Positions 34,507 through 43,970 of a stretch of 64,000 nucleotides of DNA are shown in pieces. This DNA is from Bacteroides gallinarum DSM 18171 = JCM 13658 (GTDB lineage Bacteria; Bacteroidota; Bacteroidia; Bacteroidales; Bacteroidaceae). Under the pieces are notes generated by a model. It made no database searches and was not told where the DNA came from. It worked only from the letters and a program-made list of their open reading frames with translations. Numbering within the stretch: the stretch's first letter is position 1; every line of letters starts with the position of its first letter. The stretch covers positions 1-64,000 of the forward strand of contig NZ_KB894128.1 of NCBI RefSeq assembly GCF_000374365.1. Reading direction: 5' to 3'. Made by a program: the position numbers and the translations under genes.

Positions 34507-37365
34507 ATGAAAACACAGAAAACTCTTTTACTCTTATGCGGCCTGCTTTGTTACATGTTGCCGCTGGCGGCGCAGAAGCCCGCAACTAATCCGGTGATTT
34601 ATGCCGATGTGCCGGACATGTCGATGCTGCGTGTGGGCGATACCTATTACATGAGCAGCACCACAATGCATATGTCTCCGGGCGTTCCTATCATGAAGTC
34701 GAAAGACCTGGTGAACTGGGAGATAGTGAATTATGCCTACGACACGCTTGCAGATATACCCGTGATGAACCTGGACAACGGCGAAAACACCTATGGCCGT
34801 GGTTCGTGGGCGAGCTGCCTCCGCTATCACAAAGGGCTTTATTACCTCTCCACATTTGCGCAAACCACGGGCAAGACGTATTTCTATACCACGGAAAACC
34901 TGGAGAAGGGGTCGTGGAAACGTACGGAGTTCTCGCCCGCCTACCATGACCACTCTTTCTTCTTCGATGACGACGGGCATATCTACATGATATACGGTAA
35001 CGGAAAACTCTTTCTGGCGGAGCTGGAGCCGAACCTTTCGGGGGTGAAACCCGGTACGGAACGGGTGCTGATAGAGAATGCCAGTGCGCCGGCAGGAGAT
35101 AATATCATGCTGGGAGCAGAGGGCTCGCAACTTTTCAAGGTGAACGGCAAGTATTACCTTTTCAATATTGCCTGGCCGCACGGCGGGGTGCGTACCGTGA
35201 TTGTGCATCGCGCAGACAAGATAACGGGACCCTACGAGGGACGTGTCGTCTTTCAAGACCGCGGCATCGCGCAAGGCGGGCTGGTGGATACGCCGGACGG
35301 ACGCTGGTTTGCCTACCTGTTCGAAGATTGCGGGTCGGTAGGGCGTATTCCTTACCTCGTTCCGGTGGAGTGGAAAGACGGCTGGCCGGTGCTTGGCGTA
35401 GAGGGGCTCGCCCCTGCCGGGTTGGAGTTGCCTGACAGCCGCGGGCTGATTCCGGGTATTGTAAACTCCGACGGTTTCAGCCGTAAGAAGGGCGAACGCG
35501 CGTTGCCTCTGGTATGGCAGTGGAATCATAATCCGGATAACTCCCTTTGGTCTCTTTCCGCCCGCAAGGGATATCTGCGGCTGACGACGGGACGGGTGGA
35601 GACTTCTTTGATGCAGGCCAGGAATACGCTGACGCAGCGCACTATCGGCCCAGTCTGTTCGGGTTCGGTAGGCATGGATGTTTCGGGGATGAAAGAGGGA
35701 GACTTTGCGGGTCTTGCCCTTTTCCAGCGTAAGTACGGTCAAGTCGGCGTCAAAGTTATCGAAGGCAAGAAGTATATCGTAATGGTGAATGGTGCGGCCG
35801 AGCAGCCGGTGGAAGTGGAGAAACTTCCGTTGGAGCAGCAGGTAGTGTACCTGAAAGCGGCCTGTGACTTCCGCGGGCGGGCGGATAAAGGTTACTTTTA
35901 TTACAGCCTCGACGGAAAGGAGTGGAAGGCGATAGGCAATGTCCTGGGAATGGAATACACCCTTCCGCATTTCATGGGTTACCGTTTTGCCCTGTTCAAC
36001 TACGCTACGAAGGAGACGGGCGGCTATGCGGACTTCGATTACTTCGAGATAACAGACCGGTTTCCGGAGCTTTCCGGAGCCTCGGAACTTCGGGCAGAAT
36101 GCCGTGACAAGCAGCGGCTTATCGTCACTACCGACCTCGGAGGGACGGATCCCGACGATGTGCAGTCCATGATTCATCTGTTGCTCTGTTCTAATATGAT
36201 TGATATAGAAGGGCTTATCAGTTCCCAGGTTTGGGTGGACAATTCGGATAAAACGGATAAGATAAGGAAAGTCGTTGAAACATTCGGGCAGGTACTGCCG
36301 CGTTTGAAGAAGCACGCAGACGGGTATCCGGATATCGATTACCTCAGGTCGGTTATCAGGAGGGGACAAGAGAAATCGAATATGTCGGGAGTGGGAGAGG
36401 GAAAAGATTCTCCCGGGTCGGAACTCATTATCGAGACGGTCGATAGGGAAAACGACGGACGTCCTGTCTGGATTGCAGCCTGGGGAGGGATGAACACCGT
36501 GGCGCAGGCGCTGTGGAAGGTAAGGAACTCGCGGAGCGGGCAGGCTTTCCGCAAGTTTGCCGGTAAGATACGTATCTACGATGTATTGGGACAGGATGAC
36601 GCGGGTGCATGGATTGCCAAGGAGTTTCCGGAGATAATGTATATCCGTAATAAGGAAGTGTATGGCTGGGCGCCTTCCGACGAATGGATTAAGAGAAATA
36701 TCCAGTCCTGCAAGCCTTTGGGTGAGGCGTATCCTGACCGGATGTGGGCTACGGAAGGAGATTCGCCTTCTTTCTTATATGTATATGCCAATGGTCTGAA
36801 TGTTCCGGAGTATATAGACTACGGAGGCTGGGGAGGCCGGTTCTCTACGGAGAAGGCAAGCGGGGTACGCGGTATGGATTTCATTGTGAAAAGCGGGAAG
36901 GACGAAACGCAGTACGACCCGTATTATATGTATGCGAGTTCGGAAGAAGGCATCGGGGCTATAAACAGGTGGAAGCAACATATATGGAATAATTTTGCCG
37001 CCCGGATACTTTGGACTACCACCGATGATTATTCTGTCGTGAATCATCATCCTGTGGCGGCCGTTGACGGCGACCGGTCTTTGCAATGCATCTATAAGAG
37101 GGTAAAGGCGGGTAGCAGCTTCTGCCTGGATGCTTCGATGTCGGCAGACCCCGACGGAGATTCGTTGGATTATAATTGGTCTGTGTACCGTGAGCCGGGT
37201 ACTTATAAAGGAACGGTGGGCATCGAAGGAAAGAGTACGCCCTTATGTAAGGTTACTGTCCCCTCGGACGCTTCGGGGAAGTCTTTCCATATCATCCTGG
37301 AACTGACGGATAAGGGTGTACCGGCTCTGACTGCATATAGGAGGATTGTGGTGGATGTGGATTAG
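34507..37365 (+). CDS. GH43 - Sde182 (DUF1593) fusion protein
   Basis: 952 residues with a signal peptide (ending LAAQ). Residues ~28-310 are a GH43 propeller (YADVPDMSML base Asp; YHDHSFFFDDDG; acid Glu in GAEGSQLFKVNGKYYL), followed by a C-terminal beta-sandwich to ~520. From about 535 a different enzyme-like module begins: RLIVTTDLGGTDPDDVQSM, with the Asp-rich N-terminus of the nucleoside-hydrolase-like fold of DUF1593/Sde182 proteins, and its own C-terminal Ig-like domain (VNHHPVAAVDGDRS ... SMSADPDGDSLDYNWSVYREPG). Either half is the size of a full single-domain gene elsewhere. The GH43 half probably removes arabinose or xylose; the Sde182 half has no assigned activity. First gene of block C. 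Confidence 0.88.
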   Translation: MKTQKTLLLLCGLLCYMLPLAAQKPATNPVIYADVPDMSMLRVGDTYYMSSTTMHMSPGVPIMKSKDLVNWEIVNYAYDTLADIPVMNLDNGENTYGRGSWASCLRYHKGLYYLSTFAQTTGKTYFYTTENLEKGSWKRTEFSPAYHDHSFFFDDDGHIYMIYGNGKLFLAELEPNLSGVKPGTERVLIENASAPAGDNIMLGAEGSQLFKVNGKYYLFNIAWPHGGVRTVIVHRADKITGPYEGRVVFQDRGIAQGGLVDTPDGRWFAYLFEDCGSVGRIPYLVPVEWKDGWPVLGVEGLAPAGLELPDSRGLIPGIVNSDGFSRKKGERALPLVWQWNHNPDNSLWSLSARKGYLRLTTGRVETSLMQARNTLTQRTIGPVCSGSVGMDVSGMKEGDFAGLALFQRKYGQVGVKVIEGKKYIVMVNGAAEQPVEVEKLPLEQQVVYLKAACDFRGRADKGYFYYSLDGKEWKAIGNVLGMEYTLPHFMGYRFALFNYATKETGGYADFDYFEITDRFPELSGASELRAECRDKQRLIVTTDLGGTDPDDVQSMIHLLLCSNMIDIEGLISSQVWVDNSDKTDKIRKVVETFGQVLPRLKKHADGYPDIDYLRSVIRRGQEKSNMSGVGEGKDSPGSELIIETVDRENDGRPVWIAAWGGMNTVAQALWKVRNSRSGQAFRKFAGKIRIYDVLGQDDAGAWIAKEFPEIMYIRNKEVYGWAPSDEWIKRNIQSCKPLGEAYPDRMWATEGDSPSFLYVYANGLNVPEYIDYGGWGGRFSTEKASGVRGMDFIVKSGKDETQYDPYYMYASSEEGIGAINRWKQHIWNNFAARILWTTTDDYSVVNHHPVAAVDGDRSLQCIYKRVKAGSSFCLDASMSADPDGDSLDYNWSVYREPGTYKGTVGIEGKSTPLCKVTVPSDASGKSFHIILELTDKGVPALTAYRRIVVDVD

Positions 37366-37398
37366 TATTTCTGCTTTTATGAAAAACGCTTTTATTAT

Positions 37399-39999
37399 AT
37401 GAAAACGATAGGGAGACTGGTAATGGTTATGGCCCTGTGGTGTCTCTTTTTAAAAGGAGGCATTACCGCCGGAGCGGCTACGGGGCGGGAGACTGTTAAT
37501 CTGAACCGTGAATGGGTGTATAAGATTGGCGATTGTGACAAGGCGGAACAGCCGCTATATGATGATACGTCATGGGAGCCGGTAGGGTTACCGCATTCGT
37601 TTAGCATCCCTTATTTTCTGTCCAAGGATTTTTATGTGGGATACGGTTGGTACCGGAGGCATCTGGAGCTGGACGAAGCCGATATGGATAAGCGGCTGTT
37701 TTTAGAGTTCGACGGGGTGTTTCAGGAAGCCGAAGTGTATGTCAACGGGCATTTGGCAGGAAAGCATGTAGGGGGATATACGGGGTTCAGTGTCGATTTT
37801 ACGCCGTATGTTACAGAGGGCGATAATGTAGTGGCGGTAAGAGTCAATAACCTGTGGCGCCCTACGGTGGCTCCCAGAGGGGGCGAGCATGTTTTCAGCG
37901 GTGGGATATACCGCAATGTACGCTTGGTGAAGAAGCATCCGGTGCATTTGGACTGGTACGGTACGGCGATAACTACTCCTTCGCTGGAGAAGAACAGAGG
38001 AAAGGCGTCAGACGTGAGGGTGAAGGCTTGCGTGAAGAATACCGGCGGCAAAGGCGGTACTTATACATTGACGATAATGGTGAAAGACAGGTTCGGTCGT
38101 GTGGTGGCGGAAAGTTCCGGAACGGAAAGGATTAATGCGGGCGGTGCTTGTGTCTATGATTTGAGAACCGATGAAATCGGTTCTCCCGAGCTTTGGTCAC
38201 CTCGAAGCCCGTCGCTTTACACGCTGGAGAGCAGGCTTTATGCGGGTAAGCATCTGCTGGATTCTGAAGAAATTACGTTCGGCTTCCGCTGGTTCGGGTG
38301 GACTGCCGACAAAGGTTTTTTCCTTAACGGAGAGCATTACTATTTTCGGGGAGCCAATGTATATCAGGACCAGGCGGGCTGGGGGGATGCCGTAACCGAT
38401 GCAGCCGCACGCCGTGATGTATGCCAGATGAAAGAAGCCGGTTTTGATATGATTCGGGGGGCGCACTATCCCCATTCTCCGGCTTTCTCCGATGCTTGCG
38501 ACCGTGAAGGCATGTTACTATGGTCGGAAACTCCTTTCTGGGGCACGGCAGGCCCGAAGGTAGACGGTGGATGGACTGCCGGGGCTTATCCGGTGATTGC
38601 CGCCGATACGGCGGCGTTCGAAGCGAATGTGCTGCAACAGTTGGAAGAGATGATACGTATCCACCGTAATCACCCCTCGGTGTTTGTGTGGAGCCTTTGC
38701 AATGAGCCCTTCTTTACCGAAAGTGCTTCGCTTCCCGGCGTGAAACGATTGTTGGGACGTATGGCAGACTTGGCGCATCGGCTGGACTCTACCCGCAGGG
38801 TGGCTGTCGGAGGTGCGCAACGCCCGTTGGGGGCCGAACGCATAGACCTGATAGGCGATGTGGCGGGGTATAACGGCGACGGGGCTAATATTGCTGATTT
38901 TCAGGAACCCGGTATTCCGTCGGTGGTGTCGGAGTATGGCAGTGTTACGTCTGACCGTCCGGGACAATATATGGCGGGTTGGGGCGACCTTGCCCGCAAC
39001 GAAGGTTGGAAAGGCCGTGAATGGAGAAGCGGGCAGGCTATTTGGTGCGGCTTCGACCACGGCAGCATCTTTGGTAATGATATGGCAAAAATGGGGATTG
39101 TAGATTATTTCCGTTTGCCGAAACGTTCCTGGTACTGGTATCGCAATACATATGCAAAGACTGCTCCGCCCCGGTGGCCGGTGGAGGGAAAGGCCGCGCG
39201 CCTGCGGCTGGTTGCTTCGAAATCCGACGGGATAAAAGCGGACGGTACAGACGATACGCATCTTACGGTTATTGTGCTCGATGCGGATGGCCGTGAGCTG
39301 AGCAATAGCCCCGCTGTCGAGCTGCGTGTACTTTCGGGGCCGGGCGAGTTCCCTACAGGAAAGTCTATATTGTTTGCTCCGGGCAGCGACATCCGTATTC
39401 AAGACGGAAAGGCGGCTATAACCTTGCGCTCATATTATGCAGGGCATACATTGGTCGAGGCTTCTTCGCCGGGGCTTGAGTCGGCTCGCGTTACATTGGA
39501 CTTTGTGGGTGCTCCTGTTTATAGAAAAGGCGAAAGCAGGGAAGTGGAAGCCCGTCCGTACATACGGTATGAGAATAGGGTGAGGAAGGATTCTTTGCAG
39601 ACTTATGGCATTGACAATCCTACATTTGCTTCCAGCTCGTTGGAGGGGCATTCGCCCGGGCTGGCTGCCGACGGAGATAAGGACAGTTATTGGCAGCCTT
39701 CGGGCGATGACCGTTCGGTCTATTGGATGTTGGATACCGAGCGCGGATTGCGGTTGCATAGCATAACTGTGGAGTTTGCCGAGAGTGTCGGTTGTAGCTT
39801 TAGAGTCGAGGTTTCTGCCGACAAGACCGTATGGCAGACGGTTGGCAACTACGATTATATTGCCCGAAAACAGAGAATGGAGATTATCCCTGAACAGCCG
39901 TTGAAGATGCGTTTTGTGCGTTTCTCCTTTATGGACCGGATAGGATTGGCGACTCCGAAACTGGTGGAAGTCCGGGTAACGGGATGTCTGGTGGAGTGA
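37399..39999 (+). CDS. GH2 family glycosidase with C-terminal F5/8-type domain
   Basis: 866 residues, signal peptide at the N-terminus. Domains in order: sugar-binding jelly roll (about 30-175, VGYGWYRRHLELDEADMD), Ig-like domain (185-295), TIM barrel (300-600) with acid/base Glu in FVWSLCNEPFF and nucleophile Glu in PSVVSEYGSVT, an invasin-like Ig domain (605-710) and a discoidin-like domain (745-866, DGDKDSYWQPSGDD). Substrate cannot be read from sequence; a beta-galactosidase or another beta-glycosidase acting on xylan side chains is plausible. 33 bp after the fusion gene. Confidence 0.9.
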   Translation: MKTIGRLVMVMALWCLFLKGGITAGAATGRETVNLNREWVYKIGDCDKAEQPLYDDTSWEPVGLPHSFSIPYFLSKDFYVGYGWYRRHLELDEADMDKRLFLEFDGVFQEAEVYVNGHLAGKHVGGYTGFSVDFTPYVTEGDNVVAVRVNNLWRPTVAPRGGEHVFSGGIYRNVRLVKKHPVHLDWYGTAITTPSLEKNRGKASDVRVKACVKNTGGKGGTYTLTIMVKDRFGRVVAESSGTERINAGGACVYDLRTDEIGSPELWSPRSPSLYTLESRLYAGKHLLDSEEITFGFRWFGWTADKGFFLNGEHYYFRGANVYQDQAGWGDAVTDAAARRDVCQMKEAGFDMIRGAHYPHSPAFSDACDREGMLLWSETPFWGTAGPKVDGGWTAGAYPVIAADTAAFEANVLQQLEEMIRIHRNHPSVFVWSLCNEPFFTESASLPGVKRLLGRMADLAHRLDSTRRVAVGGAQRPLGAERIDLIGDVAGYNGDGANIADFQEPGIPSVVSEYGSVTSDRPGQYMAGWGDLARNEGWKGREWRSGQAIWCGFDHGSIFGNDMAKMGIVDYFRLPKRSWYWYRNTYAKTAPPRWPVEGKAARLRLVASKSDGIKADGTDDTHLTVIVLDADGRELSNSPAVELRVLSGPGEFPTGKSILFAPGSDIRIQDGKAAITLRSYYAGHTLVEASSPGLESARVTLDFVGAPVYRKGESREVEARPYIRYENRVRKDSLQTYGIDNPTFASSSLEGHSPGLAADGDKDSYWQPSGDDRSVYWMLDTERGLRLHSITVEFAESVGCSFRVEVSADKTVWQTVGNYDYIARKQRMEIIPEQPLKMRFVRFSFMDRIGLATPKLVEVRVTGCLVE

Positions 40000-40055
40000 T
40001 GATACGCTACTGTGAGATTGTTATTGAAAATACACATTTAAAATAGAGATATATT

Positions 40056-41399
40056 ATGAACACAAAACAATTTTCATTTGCCGGGCTTCTCTTCATTGGA
40101 AGTATGTTACCGGCGTTGTCATGTCATTTGTCGGCACAAAATCCGATTATACAAACTAAGTTTACGGCCGATCCGGCGCCGTTGGTGTATAACGATACGG
40201 TTTATCTTTATACCACGCATGATGATGATGAAGCGGTGGGATTTCTTATGAAAGAATGGCTGTTGTATACTTCTACCGATATGGTAAACTGGACGGACTG
40301 TGGTCCTGTGGCCTCCTTGAAGGATTTTATCTGGACAAAACGCGAAAATGGGGCATGGGCCCCCCAGGTTATTGAACGTGATGGCAAGTTTTACATGTAT
40401 TGTCCGGTTCATGGGAACGGTATCGGGGTGTTGGTGTCTGATTCTCCTTACGGGCCATTTAAAGACCCGATAGGAAAGCCACTTGTATGGCAAAAGGAGC
40501 ATTGGGAGGATATTGACCCCACTGTGTTTATCGACGACGACGGACAAGCTTACCTTTATTGGGGTAATCCAAATCTTTATTATGTGAAATTGAATAAGGA
40601 TATGGTTTCTTATTCGGGCGATGTCGTAAAATGCGACGTAAAGCCGGAAGACTATCAGGAGGGGCCCTGGTTTTATAAGCGGGAGGGTAAATATTATATG
40701 GCTTATGCATCAACTTGTTGCCCTGAAGGAATAGGCTACGCCATGAGTGATTCTCCTACGGGGCCTTGGCGTAAGACCGGTACCATTATGGACCATAATC
40801 CCAGGAGTAACGGCAATCATCCGGGGATTATAGATTTTAAGGGGAAATCTTATCTTTTCGGTTTTAATTATGATATACACAAAGCACAGAGCGATATACA
40901 TTGTGAACGCCGTTCTATCTGTGTAGCTGAATTCAAGTATAATACCGACGGAACTATAGATGAATTGGCCTTTTGGGACAAACAAAAAGTAACTCCTGTG
41001 ACCCCACTGAACCCTTATCGCAGGGTGGAGGCAGAAACTATGGCATGGAGCGACGGGGTGAAAACTGCCAAGGATGAAAAGACAGGTGTCTATGTTACTG
41101 ACATTCATAATACAGATTATATAAAAGTGCGGAGTGTGGATTTCGGAAAAGGAGCAAGCAGCTTTGAGGCTTGTGTGGCATCCATGTATAGGGAGGGAAG
41201 CATAGAGCTACGTCTGGATAGTCCTAAAGGAAAATTGATTGGTGTCTGCCAGGTGGGATGTACCGGAGGAAAAAAGAACTGGAAGCTAAAGACTTGTACT
41301 ATAGAGGGGGCTACTGGTGTTCACGACCTTTATTTAATATTTGTCGGTAAAGGGAAATATCCTTTCTTCTATTTCGATTGGTGGCAATTCAAACAATAA
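40056..41399 (+). CDS. GH43-CBM6 arabinofuranosidase/xylosidase type
   Basis: 447 residues: signal peptide, GH43 propeller (about 30-310; base Asp in [24 protein letters not shown], acid Glu in YQEGPWFYKREG) and a CBM6-like beta-sandwich (about 320-447; RRVEAETMAWSDG ... YIKVRSVDFGKGA ... HDLYLIFVGKG). The catalytic domain is strikingly similar to the inverted paralogue at 43971-45347. Probably removes arabinose from xylan. Last gene of block C, 56 bp after the GH2. Confidence 0.93.
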   Translation: MNTKQFSFAGLLFIGSMLPALSCHLSAQNPIIQTKFTADPAPLVYNDTVYLYTTHDDDEAVGFLMKEWLLYTSTDMVNWTDCGPVASLKDFIWTKRENGAWAPQVIERDGKFYMYCPVHGNGIGVLVSDSPYGPFKDPIGKPLVWQKEHWEDIDPTVFIDDDGQAYLYWGNPNLYYVKLNKDMVSYSGDVVKCDVKPEDYQEGPWFYKREGKYYMAYASTCCPEGIGYAMSDSPTGPWRKTGTIMDHNPRSNGNHPGIIDFKGKSYLFGFNYDIHKAQSDIHCERRSICVAEFKYNTDGTIDELAFWDKQKVTPVTPLNPYRRVEAETMAWSDGVKTAKDEKTGVYVTDIHNTDYIKVRSVDFGKGASSFEACVASMYREGSIELRLDSPKGKLIGVCQVGCTGGKKNWKLKTCTIEGATGVHDLYLIFVGKGKYPFFYFDWWQFKQ

Positions 41400-41428
41400 T
41401 ACCAGATAATCCCGGCTTTATACAGCAT

Positions 41429-41463
41429 GCCCCATGACAACCGATACATTGTTGTCATGGGGC
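41429..41463. terminator. Bidirectional terminator between block C and block D
   Basis: A perfect 13-bp inverted repeat, GCCCCATGACAAC (41429-41441) and GTTGTCATGGGGC (41451-41463), with a 9-nt loop lies between the convergent GH43-CBM6 (plus) and GH31 (minus) genes. Confidence 0.8.
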
Positions 41464-41487
41464 AATTCATTTGTCTGTGTAGGATAA

Positions 41488-43941
41488 CTACAACTTAACT
41501 TTTATTTTCTTTCCCGTATAGGTAACTGTCTTGCTGTTGCCGTCTATTGTTTTCACTGTAAAGCGGCGTTGTTCCAGCATGCCATTGTATGCTCCCTTCC
41601 GTGTACCGATAGTGAGGGTCTTGCTGGCATTGTTCCATGTCATCGGGATTTCGGTGTAAGCTCCCTTTTCGTAGTTGTAATTGTCTCCCTCGTCTTCGTA
41701 AAGGGTGAAGCTGCCGTTTTCGCCGGGATATATGCACAGGGTCAGGTTGTCCCATTTCTTTTCACCGGTGTACTGCACATCCGGGCCGAACGGAACGATG
41801 CTGCCGGCACGTACAAAGAGGGGGATACGGTTGAACGTGGTGGAAACAGTGAGTTTCTGTCCGCCCTCTACGGCTTCGTTCGTCCAGAAGTTATACCAGC
41901 GTGTGTCGGCGGGCAGGTAGACTTCCATGCTCTTGGGCTGGGTAAAGTCGGCAAGTACGGGCGTATCGACGGTCGCCTTATGGTCGCGGTTCCAACCTTC
42001 GTTTTCTTTCAGGCTCTTTTGCTGCACTTCCGGAGTGTATTGGGCATGGAGTACCGGCGCTACGAGGAATGATTTGCCGAACATGTATTCATTGTTTATA
42101 TCCCATGTCTGCTTGTCGTTCAGGAAATCCATGAAAAGCGCACGCATAAAGGTGGAGCGGTTGTGCGTTACGTCCCATGAAGTGGAATAGATGTATGGCA
42201 ACAGGGTATAGCGCAACTTGACTGCATCGACCAGGGCGTCGTACACGGGTTCGCCCGCTTTGCCGTACCAGTAGAATTCGCGCGGAACGTCGGCGCCGTG
42301 GCTGCGCATCATGGGGCAGAAAACACCGAACTGCAACCAGCGCACGTAGAGCTCCTGGTACATCGGGTTGCGGGTGGCGCTGTTGTCTGCCCAGCTCTTG
42401 TTGTACGAACCGGCGAAGAAGCCGCCGAGGTCAGTGTTCCAGTGGGGCATGCCGGTCAGCGAGAAGTTCAACCCTGCCGTTATCTGCTTGCGGAACATGT
42501 CCCAGGAGGATTGTACGTCGCCCGACCAGACGTTGGAACCGTAACGCTGCTGTCCCAGGAAGCCGGAACGGGTCAGGATGATAACACGCTTGTCTTGGGT
42601 CAACGCACGTTGATGTTCGGAAACACCGCCTACGCTAATGAGCGGATAGGCATTGCGCACGCTGCGGTAAGAGCCGAGGAAGGTCTGGCGGTCGAAGTCG
42701 CTTTCTTTATGATTGAAATGGTCCGGTTCCGTAGAGTCCATCCACCAGCCGTCCATACCGAGCTGGAAGATGCCTTTGTTGAGGTGTTCCCAATAAATGT
42801 CGCGGGCTTTGGGACTGTAAGCATCGTACACGCGTACTCCGGAGGGGTATTCCAGGTTGGGCGGCCAGCCTTCGACACCGGATTGCGGCCAGGTTTCGAT
42901 GTCGAAAAGCAGTCCTTCCTTGTCCAGTGCCCTGTAAGGCTTGGTGGCAGGACCGAACGACGACCAAATGGAAATCATCATGCGGGCGTTCATGGCGTGT
43001 ACTTCGTCAATCATTTCTTTGGGGCGGCTGAAGGCGGGATTCTGGAAGTCCATGGCATTCCAGAGATAGTTGTGTCCCCAGTATTGCCAGTCTTGAATGA
43101 TGCAGTCCAGCGGAATGCCCAGTTCGCGGTATTTCTTCACTACTCCTACTGTTTCTTCCTGGCTTTTGTACCGTTCTTTGCTCTGCATGAATCCGTAGCT
43201 CCAAAGCGGCATCATCGGTACATCGCCGGTCAGTGCGCGTACTTCGGCTATGACTCCGTCGGCAGAGCCGCCGTACATGAAGTAGTAGTCTATGCAGTCG
43301 CCCACTTCGGAGCGGAAGGAGGTTTCCTGCTCGTTGTCGGTGTATGTGGTTCCCGAATAGTTGTCCCAGAACAGACCGTAGCCTTTGGTAGACTGGAAGA
43401 AGGGGGAAACATCCTCTACATTGCCCTGAACCAGATGTTTGGTCATATCGCGTTGCATCATCTGTCCGTTTTGTAATTGCCCGAGTCCGTAAATGCCTTC
43501 TTCTTTGTCGGTGGTGAAACCTTGATAAACGGCATAGGTGGCACGTCCGGCATCGCTGACGGGTGTAAAAGCTTTGCTGTTTTCCTGTTCGCTGAGCAAT
43601 GTACCGCCGTTGGCTCCGGTATAGCTGATAATACCTGTTTGGGTATTGAGTGTTACCGTGAGCGACTGGCTTTTCATAACGATGCGGCCGTTTCCGGGAG
43701 TGGTGATTTTGATACTCGGATTTCCGGGTCGTGCAATGACGGACAGGCTTTTCTTGTCCACACTCTTGCCCTGGGGCGTTTTTAATACGCGGAGGGTACG
43801 GGGACCGAACCACTGGATTTCTACGTCGGTCTGCTTGCCGGGAATTGTGGTTTTAATGCCCGATGCGGTTTTTTGATACTCTTGTGCCCATGTCCATGAG
43901 GCGAGCAGGCACAAGGCCATGATTGCGATACTTCTTTTCAT
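41488..43941 (-). CDS. GH31 alpha-glycosidase (alpha-xylosidase/alpha-glucosidase type)
   Basis: 817 residues with a signal peptide ending TWAQ. The N-terminal beta-sandwich is followed by the (beta/alpha)8 barrel with the substrate-pocket motif GHNYLWNAMDF, nucleophile Asp in GWWMDSTEPDHF and the acid region around LTRSGFLGQQRYG and WSGDVQSSWDMF; a DUF5110-like C-terminal sandwich (LTLCIYPGENGSFTLYEDEGDNY, quoted as a block) closes the protein. Exact specificity (alpha-xylose, alpha-glucose or alpha-galactose) is not evident. Second gene of block D, 29 bp after the GH43-CBM6 gene. Confidence 0.93.
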   Translation of the reverse strand: MKRSIAIMALCLLASWTWAQEYQKTASGIKTTIPGKQTDVEIQWFGPRTLRVLKTPQGKSVDKKSLSVIARPGNPSIKITTPGNGRIVMKSQSLTVTLNTQTGIISYTGANGGTLLSEQENSKAFTPVSDAGRATYAVYQGFTTDKEEGIYGLGQLQNGQMMQRDMTKHLVQGNVEDVSPFFQSTKGYGLFWDNYSGTTYTDNEQETSFRSEVGDCIDYYFMYGGSADGVIAEVRALTGDVPMMPLWSYGFMQSKERYKSQEETVGVVKKYRELGIPLDCIIQDWQYWGHNYLWNAMDFQNPAFSRPKEMIDEVHAMNARMMISIWSSFGPATKPYRALDKEGLLFDIETWPQSGVEGWPPNLEYPSGVRVYDAYSPKARDIYWEHLNKGIFQLGMDGWWMDSTEPDHFNHKESDFDRQTFLGSYRSVRNAYPLISVGGVSEHQRALTQDKRVIILTRSGFLGQQRYGSNVWSGDVQSSWDMFRKQITAGLNFSLTGMPHWNTDLGGFFAGSYNKSWADNSATRNPMYQELYVRWLQFGVFCPMMRSHGADVPREFYWYGKAGEPVYDALVDAVKLRYTLLPYIYSTSWDVTHNRSTFMRALFMDFLNDKQTWDINNEYMFGKSFLVAPVLHAQYTPEVQQKSLKENEGWNRDHKATVDTPVLADFTQPKSMEVYLPADTRWYNFWTNEAVEGGQKLTVSTTFNRIPLFVRAGSIVPFGPDVQYTGEKKWDNLTLCIYPGENGSFTLYEDEGDNYNYEKGAYTEIPMTWNNASKTLTIGTRKGAYNGMLEQRRFTVKTIDGNSKTVTYTGKKIKVKL

Positions 43942-43970
43942 GTTGCTTAAAGTTTCTTTTCGTATGTATG

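Noticed and set aside
34534-36369. 611-codon minus-strand open frame
   Set aside because: Antisense shadow of the GH43-Sde182 gene; composition is Arg/His-rich without domains.
42298-43476. 392-codon plus-strand open frame
   Set aside because: Antisense shadow of the GH31 gene.
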